DNA from: Epiperipatus broadwayi
Lineage: Eukaryota; Onychophora; Udeonychophora; Euonychophora; Peripatidae
Assembly: GCA_028023455.1 (NCBI GenBank)
Contig: JAQFVV010000208.1
Span: 498,001 to 562,000 of the forward strand
Reading direction: 5' to 3'
Length of the DNA: 64,000 bases
Shown here: in pieces, positions 54,177-64,000 of the stretch
Layout of the letters: the number at the start of each line of letters is the position of its first letter
Numbering within the stretch: position 1 is the stretch's first letter
Program-made: the position numbers and the translations under genes
The notes under the pieces: model-generated
Databases searched by the model: none
Seen by the model: only the letters and a program-made list of their open reading frames with translations
What the model was told of the DNA's origin: nothing

Positions 54177-56748
54177 ATATTTTTGAACTCAAACCAATTT
54201 GTTTGTACAGTTACATAAATAGATCAGCAACTAAATGTTTAGTGTCATTGCTAAAAATTTTAAAACTGTCAAGGATCACAATGTAATTTCAGCTTATTCT
54301 TAAATTTTAAGAGTGCTTTCTTCACCCTAGTCCAGAAAAGTGAAGAGAATTTCTACAGAGATTTAAAATAAATTAATAATTGCTGAAAATAATATATTGT
54401 TGAAAAATGTATAATGAAAATTGGTGATAATAGCTTGCCAATATTGTTAAACATTCAAATTGTAAAAATATTACTAATAATAACTAGCATATTCTTTTTA
54501 TATATTTATTTGGGCAAAACTCATTTTACTTTATGGTGCGGTGTTCAATATCTGCAAGTTAATACTAGTTTAATTAATTAGTGATTCTTCATTATCCTTT
54601 ATGCATAATATTCCACTTATTTTAATTTGAGAAATATTTAAGTTAATAAGTAGGTGTATGACTATATAGCAATATATTATATGTGATAAATACAGCTTCA
54701 CAGTTATATAAATAGTATACTGTGTTTCAATTCTGCATAAGCAGAAAACAGCTTGTTCTGGTAGAGATATTATCAAAATCTAAACTAGTCTATAAAATAA
54801 ACTGAAACAAATTCAGAATTAAAAATCTAACCAAAATGTAAAAAAAAAAATTTCACAACCAATTGACTTAATTGCAGAAAGAAGATTTTTTGAGTGCAGA
54901 CAAACACAACACAAATATATACTAAATAAATTTATGTAATTTTCAATTACATTACATTTACCTTTAATATCAACTGTTAAATAAGTTCATAGCTTCAATA
55001 TGATAAATTTTTAATAATAGAGACTTTTATTCTTACAAATAAAAAAAACACAACATGCTACAATAAAATATTCTCTATTATTATAAATATATTATACTGA
55101 AGTTAGTAACTTATAAGAGTTTTTTTAATATTAAAAGTAATTGGATGTAATTGAGAATTATGGGAAATTTATTTAGTATATGCCTTTACACATGGGAAGC
55201 TGCCTGACAGTATCACAAGGCAGTTGTGAAATTCTAAATTATAGCCAGTTTTTTATTTCCAAATTCGGTGTATTTATTTACATGTATTAAATACATCCAC
55301 TTACAATCCAATAGAGAAATTTAGGTAACAATGTACCAATCTATCATTTTGTTTTACTTAATTAAATTTCTACAATTATGAAATGGATCAAGTGTAATAC
55401 TAAAAGAAATATCGCATTCTAAATAGTGATTAAAACTTTAATTCTTTTTAATCACATGTCTAGAATTTTTAAATTATTTCAAATATTCATAAAAAGGTAA
55501 TATCAGTTACAACCATATATATATATATATATTGTAATGAAACAGGAACAGGGCTGAACCTCGGATGATGGAACTCATCATCAACCCCATTTACTACAGA
55601 ATTTAAATATTAAATATAAAGGGAATAATAATGAATATAATGACCATGAGAGCTCAACACAGAACTAACTATAAATTACTATATGTTCACCAGCATCACA
55701 CAAAAGTAATAATCACTGATCATCATGAATGATCAACAATAAAACTCAACAGTCAATTTTGTCACTGGATTTGAAATGGATCTATTATAGACCAGGCTAA
55801 TCATTTAGCTCTTTCCAGCTTGGGGCAGATTATTTAAACAATAATTTAGATACACAAACTTAAGTGCTAATTTATAAGAATGTAACGATTAAAAAATAAC
55901 AATGCTTGGATACTAAAACATACTGATCATCATCAATGCTCTAGCCACTTAGTACCATTCATGAACTGGCCAACTACAATCTCAATTTCTAATAAATACT
56001 AAACCAAATAAAATATAGTGCATGGACTTTAAAGGATATTCTTTTTGTGTCAACCAGGATCATCATCATCATCTGACTGTCCATAATACTGAACATAAAC
56101 TGCTTTTTATATAAGAGACCATTATGCATGAATCCAGCTCAGTGAGCAAAAGCTCTATAACTGTTAGTATGATCAAGAGATATAACACAAACATAATATT
56201 CTAAAACTATTTTCTGATTAAATAAATTCACTGAAATAATTTAAACAAAGAAATATAAATTTTTTAATAACAATTAACATGAAATTAAAGTCTACTGAGT
56301 ATGTTATAAATATAAATTTGGCATTCTGATTTTGATTAATACAATAAGCTATCACATTGTGATTTACAAATACCTCATAATAATTTTATATAAAACAGAC
56401 CTAAATATAAGCACACAGATATGAGGTATAATAATTTATGAACATATTTGCATTGTCATAAAACTATAAATGAAATTCATTTTTATAACACATAATAATT
56501 AATTTAACACAGAGATTTTTATATGTTTACATAAGATATTGTTCTGTATAAAACATTCTATTAATTTTAATGATACATAAATAATCATTGATTTAATATA
56601 TGAATGGATGCCCATTCTGATGTGAGCACATACAGACATTCATATCATTATAATATTCCATTAATTAGTAAATAAATTTATTCCCATAAATTATTTACTC
56701 ATTACAAAATTAATTCAATGTCAAAAATATACATAGCATTCATATATT
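54177..56748. other. AT-rich; possible LTR start at 55533
   Basis: No gene. An AT microsatellite at about 55516-55532 is followed by TGTAATGAAACAGGAACAGG, resembling the LTR starts at 9123 and 33877 that also follow AT runs. No partner end was found. Confidence 0.35.
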
Positions 56749-59700
56749 CATCATCATCATCATAAACCATTATCAATCCACTGCCACCATCATCAACCAT
56801 TATCAATCCACTGCAGGGTGAAGGTCTCTCCAAGTTCAACCCATCTTTTCCTATCTTTAGCTTCTCTTCTCCACATCACCCCTGCATACTTTCTTATTTC
56901 ATCCATCCATCTCACATGTGGTCTCTTTCTGGGTCTTTTACAATCTTTTGGACTCCAGTTTAAAATTTCAATTGTCCATCTATTAGCATCTCTTCTAGCA
57001 ATATGTCCAGCCCAACTCCACTTCAGTCTTGTTAATTTTTTCAATGTGGTCAGTAACACTTGTTTGTTCTCTTACCCATACAGTGTGTTTTCGATCTCTT
57101 CTTGTTACTCCCAACATGCATCTCTCCATACTTTCTTTGAGTGGTCTGAAGTCTCTGTATTGCTCTTCTATTAAGTGTCCAAATCTCAGATCCATAAGTA
57201 AGAACTAGCAAAACACATTTATTAAAAACCTTGCTTTTCAAATACATAGGCATACTTCCTTTTAGTATTAAGTTATTTCTATCAAAAGCACTCCAACGAA
57301 GTTTAATTCTATGATTAATTTCATCCATTATGTTTCCATCTGTATTAATAATCTAACCAAGGTATTTGTAACTGTTAACTTCTTTTAACTCATCATAATG
57401 AATCTTTATTTTCATATTTTGGGAAAATCTATTAAACCTTACTTTAGTCTTTTTAACATTTATCGTTAGTCCTACTTTCCTACTTTCAACTGATAACTCC
57501 TGCAACATTTCCTGTAGCTCTAAAGCATTATTTGCAAAAACAACTACATCATCTGCAAAATCTAAATGACTTAAATAATCTCCATTTACTTTCACTCCTT
57601 TAGCTTCCCATTTTAATCCACAAAATACTTCTTGCAGCACTGCTGTAAAAAGTTTTGGAGATATGGAGTCATCTTGTCTTACACCCTTTTCAATGTTGAT
57701 TTTCCTACTATCATTATGTAATCTAATCGCTGCTGTTGCATTTTTATAAATATTCTTTAAAATATGACCATATCCTGGATCTACACCTTGATAATCCAAT
57801 GCTTTAATCACTGAAAAAATGTTTATAGAATCAAATGCCTTTTCATAATCTACAAATCCTAAGCATAATGGCAACTCATATTCATTTGTCCTTTCTATAA
57901 CTTCTCTCAATTCCTGGATATGATCTACTGTACTAAAACCACTTTTAAATCCAGCTTGTTCTCTTGGTTGGGGGAAATCCAGTGTTTTCTGTAGACGAGT
58001 TGTAATTATCTTAGTAAAAATTTTGTATAAAACTGATAAAAGACTGATAGGTCTGTAATTTCTAATATCTTCTTTATCATCTTTTTTAAATATTAATATT
58101 AATACTGCATTCATCCAATCATCTGGTACATCTTTATTATTTAGACATTTGGTATATAACTTTGCTAAAAAAAATTTCTATTTCATTCACCTGCTTCTTT
58201 TAATATATCAATTATAATTCCATCAATACCTGGAGCCTTTTCTTTCTTCATAAATTTAATTGCATGTCTCACTTCTTCATTCAAAATTCTGGGCAATTCA
58301 GAAGATATAATAGATATAGGAGGCACTTGTTCTTTATTACTATATAATTCTTGATAGAAGTCTTCTACACACACTTCATGATGTCATCTTTCTTTTTAGT
58401 AATAATGCCATCCTTTTTTCATATTGCAGATATAAATTCCCTACCAATACCAAAATGTTGTTTTACACTCTTTCGACTTTTATTCTCTTCTACTGCTTTC
58501 CTTGCTAGTTCACAATTATACTTTCTTATATCATTTTCAACTCTTTTCCACACCATTTTACAAAATTCGAGATATTCAATCTTTTTTAATGCAGCATTGT
58601 TGCATATCCTCATATTCCTTCTTTTCTTCATAAATTCTCTAGTGTCAGTAGAAATTTTATTGGTCAATTGCTGCTTCTTTCTACCAGCTATTTTTGTTGC
58701 AGTTTTTAAAAATGTATCAGTTATTTTCCTATTAATGTCATTCAAATCTGAATCATGTTCAAAATCTACTAATACTTGAAACCGATTTGTAAGTTCTAAT
58801 TTAAATTCATTAGAATGTTTCTGAAGATTATGAATATCAACTGTAAATATTGTCTTACTTAATAATTTTTGTGTCTCTAGTTTTGCTTTAATATGTATCT
58901 TACATCTTACTAATTGATGATCACTTCCTGTGTTAAATTTATTAAGAACATTACAATCTTGAAATATCTATTTTCTGTTAGTCAAAATATAATCCAATTC
59001 TGCTGTACCTTCATTTGGATGCTTCCATGTCCATTTCCTTTTAATATTTTTCTCAAAAAAAAGAATTCATAATATAAAGTTTTTTTCAGCAAACTCCACA
59101 AGTCTATGCCCTCTCTCATTTCTATTACCATAACCAAAATTACCTACAGCATTTTCATCTTTCATTTGTTTACCAATTCTAGCATTAAAGTCTCCCATAA
59201 CAATTTTAAAATGTTTACTCTGATCAAAAGCCTTGTGTACATCCATATAAATATCTTCTATAACTTCATCACTATGAGAACTTGTTGGGGCATAAACCTG
59301 AATTATCTGCATTTGGTATCTGCTATTAAGTGTAAAACTAATCTTGCCACTCTGTCTAATACACCATCAATTTCCATCATGTTGTTCTTCCATTTTTTAT
59401 TTATAATGTATCCTACTCCACTTGTATTTCCAATATTTGTGCCTTTATAGTAGAGTATATGTCCACTTTTTAAATAAATTATTTCTTCATTTTTTCTTCT
59501 AACTTCACAAAGTCCAATAATGTCCCATTTAATATAAGACAGTTCTTCTTTTAACTCTTGCAATCTTCCTTCACTTGAAAGTGATCTGCAATTGTAAGTA
59601 CCTAAATAAAAAGTCATCATCAAATGGCAGCCTGAGTCTGTAATCAGGGGATTCTTAGCACCCTCCACCTTCAGCCACCATCTGCTGCCTTGGTTGGTGA

Positions 59701-60004
59701 CTTTACAGCCTCCTGGGAATAAGGGCCATGATTTATTTTTGTCTGTCATGATTGTATATATTTGAAAAAATATTCTTAAACTCGGAGGTAAAAAGCCAAT
59801 AAACTCACCACACTGGCTAATGCATGTTGGTGACCAGACCATCCATGTCCGTATACTATATGAATAATCACATAGTAATAACAGCTGCAATGACAAAAAT
59901 GTATGGAGTGGACATTAGGAATTTGCCCTGCTTGGTTCCTTTAAGGTCTCCAAGATGAATCAAAGGGTATCCTTTCAGTTAATAGCAAACTCCTTTCTGC
60001 AGCT
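56749..60004 (-). pseudogene. Full-length but broken LINE-A (RTE-type)
   Basis: Same ends and order as the copy at 42848-46130. On the minus strand: 5' region, N-terminus (59303-59896, with TYNCRSL and LCEVRRK), endonuclease core (59067-59312, MGDFNARIG), linker (58419-58745), start of the reverse transcriptase (58183-58374), palm (57353-58114, with FVDYEKAFDSI and intact FADD), thumb and C-terminus (56793-57328, with KWSWAGHIARRD and RWMDEIRK). At least five frameshifts or stops separate these pieces. The catalytic FADD and the Trp missing from the other copy are both present here. The last about 30 bases of the element are duplicated (ATTATCAATCCACTGC at 56768 and 56801). Confidence 0.85.
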
Positions 60005-61823
60005 ACTCATATATTATGTGTGTGTATATAAAAATAAGATAGATTTATGAATCAAAGTTATTAATTAATTCATTATTGCTAATGGTAAAAAAAATATTTT
60101 CTTTGTACTTTTTTGAAAGTCCATAAAAGTTTTTCTTCTTGTTTAGGCTATTCTTGATTAATTATATTCCAGCAAGTTCTTTTGTTTTTCAAGCTAAAAA
60201 GATTTTTGGAATTTACTTTTTTTTAACTTCAAAATAAACTCATTTATACATCAATCCTTTGTTTTTAGACTTATAATTCAAGCAAAATTTATTTGTTTTA
60301 CTCTTAAATTAGAGATTTTAACAATTGTCATTTTCACTAAAGAGTTTCACTTTTAATTAATAAACTGGAAATGGTTGTTTATTATTTTCTTTGATTACTC
60401 AAAAATTATTTATCTTTTTTAAGCCAGCTGATATCTGTAAGTACTTTATATACACAATGCAGTTCTTTGTTTGTGCTTCTTTGCATATTGATAAATCTGC
60501 TTATATGCATGGTAATCTCATGGCAAGTTGGTCCCTTCTAAAACCTTAGATGGGCTTGTCATCTTCAGATAATATATAATCCAGTAACTGTTAGCTTACA
60601 GTGAGTTCTCTTCAGTCTCTATGCTGTCTCATATACAGATATACATGGGCTATGAACCACTTAAAATCTAGACCTTACTTCCATGTGAATCTAAACTTTA
60701 TCATAGTGAACCAGTTACAGCAACTGGACTTGCTCTGCCTTGCCTTAAGTTATATCTTCATAATAACTTTATTAATGTAAAAACTTATAATCTCCTAATG
60801 TAATCTGTAAAACTTCTCTTCTAATTTTTTTTTAAACCTTTTTATAGTCAGGGTGGAATTTTTCAAAAAACATAGTAATTAAAAATAAGTTTTCTTTATC
60901 TTGATTGAAAAAAGTTAATGACTCTTTTTAATTCACCTTAATTCTTTCAAAAACAACTTTGTAAGATTTTTATCAAAATATATTATACAAGCTTTAATTT
61001 TAAAAAAAATTAAAATAGATAGTGGAATTTTATAATTACCAATATATCTATTGTAACATAAAAACATGCTCGTTTTAATTTTATAATCAGAATTAATAAA
61101 ACATTAATTAGACCTTTTTAAATAATTAATTTATAATATTTTTTTTAATTCAAAATTATTTAAACCTCAACTGTTACTCCAATGTAACCCAAAAAATATC
61201 TATAAAAAATTTTTGTTTGTGTTTATTTTTATTTTTATTTTAAACTTTATATATATATACATGCACATACTACTATGTTGTTGTATGTCATAAAACACAT
61301 AACTCTCTCAATATATACATGTTTCTAAATACATAAAGCTAAATTAGAAATCAGATAAAACAATATATATTTTAAATATTCTACCCAATTACAGTAATTA
61401 AAGTAATTGAGAATTTAATAGCTACAATATATAAATAAATTTATGATGTTCATATTACTGCATATACTTTTATCACATGAATAAAAACATCTGAAAATGG
61501 CAAATGACCAACCAAGATATATTTTGTTCTGAAACAACCCATCAGTTGATCCAATATATATCTTACATGTCATTATTTTTGCTCAATACATTTTAATATC
61601 AGATGTTTATAATTTATTGTGATTGTACTGAACTTCCTATGCACAACTATGACATCTTTTTCACTAAATAAATACTTTAATATTTATTACTAAAAATGCA
61701 TTAGTAATGACTCATTAGGTATTCATCTGGGGGAGGATCATGTTATAATTGGATCTACATTAAATTTGGCACCTTAACAATAAGTCTTAATAATACAATT
61801 AAGTGTATAATTTTTATTCTTAC
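60005..61823. other. AT-rich, no feature seen
   Basis: No gene, and no repeat other than short AT runs. A possible splice donor for the exon on its right side lies at 61823. Confidence 0.4.
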
Positions 61824-61918
61824 TTTTTGTTCTTTCATTGGTACTTTCTGAGTACCTTTCTCAGTACCAGTAATGTTTGAAGAATCCTGTTCACTTTTTC
61901 TCATCTTATCTGGTCAAT
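61824..61918 (-). CDS. Candidate first coding exon
   Basis: Minus strand: TATATTTCACAG precedes 61918 and AAAAA/GTAAGA ends at 61824. After a TGA in the leader, ATG at 61904 opens 27 codons to the donor, reading MRKSEQDSSNITGTEKG then TQKVPMKEQK, ending in phase 0. That phase fits the candidate exons at 32899-33009 and 30637-30783 and the channel exon. It is short and its composition is only slightly above background, so it may be chance. Confidence 0.35.
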
Positions 61919-63410
61919 CTGTGAAATATATTTTAATTCATTAGACTAGCTAGAAGTTACATTTACAATAAAATAACACAATTTACCACATTATATATTT
62001 TAAACAAATAAAATCATTCATAGATAATTGTTTAGGTGACCCATCAAACTGCCACTATTGTTTCAATATTTTTCATTTTATAATTATTTACAGCATAAGT
62101 ATTGAATTTTTGAAAAGTATGATAATTAAAGTGAATTTGGGCAACCAGCAGTAAGATGAATGGACAGCATTATCATGACAATGAATCTAAGATAATAGGC
62201 CATTCTGGACAAATATTATTTACATTATTATCAGAAAACAATATTCAAGGCATTCAATTTTATAAATAATTAATAATATATATGTATTTATAATAATCAT
62301 TGAACCATGTCATATGTGATATAATCAACCTTCAAATGAGCGATCACACTGGCTGGCACCATAATGACTGGATTTTACACACCACAGAGTGTGAGTCCTC
62401 TTATAGATAAAATATAATATCATATGAACGCAAATAAGAAAATGTCAGGTTCTTATTAAAATCTTATCTAAGATTCTTACTAAAGTCTCAAGCTCTTATT
62501 AAAATTAAATCTACATACTGGATTCTTACTTTATCTACATCTCAGGGTTTACCATACTTGATACAAGAAATAATTATTGTGTTAAACACTTGAACTCTAT
62601 TGAATGTAATAACCACTTAGGTTCTCATGCATTACATAATTTATTTTCTTATAATTTTGTAATCTTGGGTTCTAATATGAATGAAAAAGTGAAAATATAA
62701 AATACTTGAAGTATCTGAATATTTCAGAAAAACATATAGCTAGCAAATAAAATACTCTTCAAATATCTAAAATGTTTCTCCTATGAATATTCATTTTATA
62801 CAGTCTATAGACATGTCTTATTATAATATCTTCACATATTACCAATTAATGAACAATAAAACAATGCAATAGATAGAAAGGATATTTTTATGCTACACAC
62901 TACCATCATTCAGCACACTTATAATAGAGAGAAATCAACATAATATTTATTTTAAAATAATGCACATGTTAAATAAATGATAAATAAATTGAATAAGTAA
63001 GATTAATGTGACTTTTGAAATTACTCTCAGATACCAAAATGTTTAATAAAACTTTATTAAATTAGATTTTCTGGACAAATGGATGGGATAAGGGCAACCA
63101 AAACAAATGTATTTAAGGAATAATAAAATATTTACTTACAATATAATAATATTTTAATATAATAAAAGATATTTACAAGAAACAATAACTTTAATATTAT
63201 TCTTATTCATCTTTTTTACTTTTTTTGCATTTCTTCATATATTCATATATATTTCAACTGGACTGTTGAAGCTGTCAGGAAAATAAAGGAATTATATTTT
63301 TTAAAAATTTGCATTAAAGTGTATATGAGAAGAATTATTGTGAGCAATATATATATAACTTTAATATACAAATTATACTGACAAATATTTGTCTAATTTA
63401 CAAAAACAAA
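61919..63410. other. AT-rich, no feature seen
   Basis: No gene or clear repeat. Confidence 0.4.
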
Positions 63411-63874
63411 TCAAGTCAAATGTCACATGACTTAATTTAATAAACTTGTGTTTACAAATGTTATATATAGAACTCGTAAAACAAACACTTAACAAGCTTC
63501 GTAGAATATCCCCAACCTCAGACCAGTTTCTGCTACTGGCATCCTCAGTGAGGTCTAAGATATTCAATTATTAGATTAAAATACCAGGACAAGCCCAGCA
63601 CTTTATCTAATGTATAACTATTAAGTAGAAACTCTGAAATTTTCAGATATTGATATGTCTTCCAATCCAGCTATATAAATTAAATAGCCATATAAGACTG
63701 AACTAAGTTCAGATACTCCATATATTAATAGCTTTAGAAATATTAAATCACCAAAGCCATCATAGAAAAAAATAAAATTACAAAAAAATCAAGTTGATGT
63801 CACATGACAATTTAATAAGCTTCTGTTTACAAATGTTATATATAGAGCTCACAAAACAAACTCTTAACAAGCTT
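63411..63874 (-). mobile_element. Hammerhead-type repeat, copy A with direct terminal repeats
   Basis: An 86-89 base segment occurs at 63789-63874 and again at 63411-63499 in the same orientation, a period of about 377. The best-preserved hammerhead motif lies between them, just before the second repeat on the minus strand. The unit interior matches copy B at 31.2-31.5 kb (for example CTATTAATATATGGAGTATC). A partial inverted copy adjoins on the right (63878-64000). Confidence 0.75.
63504..63565 (-). ncRNA. Hammerhead ribozyme, best copy (A)
   Basis: On the minus strand: stem I outer GAATATC (63565-63559) pairs with GATATTC (63510-63504), 7 bp. Inner CCTCA pairs with TGAGG, 5 bp. Internal loops of five bases (TTAGA and TTGGG) separate them. 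The core CTGAGGA (63548-63542) fits CUGANGA. Stem II is TGC/GCA with a CAGTA loop. GAAA follows (63530-63527), then a minimal stem III C-TG-G and the triplet GTC (63523-63521). Cleavage is predicted between 63521 and 63520. Short stem III is known from newt and schistosome hammerheads and from those in Penelope-like elements and retrozymes. Confidence 0.75.
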
Positions 63875-63877
63875 TTT

Positions 63878-64000
63878 TTTTAATAGTTATACATTAGATA
63901 AAGTACTGGGCTTGTCCTGGTATTTTTAATTTAATGATTGAATATCCTTGCATCTCACTGATGATGCCAGAAGCAGAAACTGGTCTGAGTTGGGGGGGGG
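63878..64000 (+). mobile_element. Hammerhead-type repeat, partial inverted copy at window end
   Basis: Starts with ATAGTTATACATTAGATAAAG, which is the inverse of part of copy A, and runs through a second hammerhead core to the window edge. Confidence 0.7.
63940..64000 (+). ncRNA. Hammerhead ribozyme-like motif, cut by window end
   Basis: GAATATC (63940-63946), CTGATGA (63958-63964), stem II TGC/GCA around CAGAA, GAAA (63976-63979), C-TG-G, GTC (63983-63985) and TGAG. The core matches consensus. The 3' strand of stem I is missing because the window ends in a run of G. Confidence 0.6.

Overview
This window looks like intergenic and intronic DNA from an AT-rich animal with a large, transposon-loaded genome. 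The evidence is non-LTR retrotransposons of two families, LTR elements, foldback and terminal-inverted-repeat elements, long introns with GT-AG borders, and one recognisable animal ion-channel exon. I see no bacterial genes, tRNA, rRNA or CRISPR array. I cannot name the species; an invertebrate is most likely.

Host genes. The clearest host exon (21237-21961, minus) encodes S1 to the pore of a cyclic-nucleotide-gated (CNG) type cation channel with an unusual pore sequence. Three smaller open segments with splice consensus borders lie upstream on the same strand (30637-30783, 32899-33009, 61824-61918). All keep phase 0 at every junction, so they may be the N-terminal exons of the same gene. If so, nearly the whole window is intron of that gene, with one intron of about 29 kb. 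A decayed copy of the start of the channel exon sits at 25445-25555.

Mobile elements. LINE-A is an RTE-type element (APE endonuclease plus reverse transcriptase, TGATGA-rich 3' end, about 3.28 kb). It occurs as a near-intact copy (42848-46130), a broken full-length copy (56749-60004), a 5'-inverted copy (27011-29570), an old relic (1474-4212), a deleted mini-copy (733-1462) and a 5' stub (29718-29845). LINE-B is a second family with a C-terminal CCHC knuckle (19060-20225, 22060-23806, 29846-29995). A young LTR element (33877-41027) has 2.27-kb LTRs and only a gag gene; it has split an older LTR relic. Further elements are a related solo LTR (9123-11497), an old Ty3-like element (50212-54176), a TTAA-flanked element (47708-48757) and several foldbacks.

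Most notable system. A repeat family carrying a hammerhead-ribozyme-like core recurs at about 24.4, 26.4, 31.5, 50.1, 52.5, 63.5 and 63.96 kb. In the best copy, stem I is perfectly paired on both sides of an internal loop, the conserved core is complete and a GUC cleavage triplet is present. Two copies are flanked by direct repeats with a 377-430 bp period. One copy is flanked by a 13-bp target duplication and has inverted arms plus a 36-nt tail. This resembles Penelope-like elements or animal retrozymes.

Layout. 0-4.2 kb: LINE-A relics. 4.2-12 kb: LTR-type sequences and a foldback. 12-18.4 kb: very AT-rich desert bounded by related tandem repeats. 19-30 kb: LINE relics, channel exon, hammerhead repeats. 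30-33 kb: candidate exons. 33-41 kb: nested LTR elements. 42.8-46.1 kb: LINE-A. 46-54 kb: foldback, TTAA element, minisatellite, old LTR element. 54-64 kb: AT-rich DNA, LINE-A, one candidate exon, hammerhead repeats.
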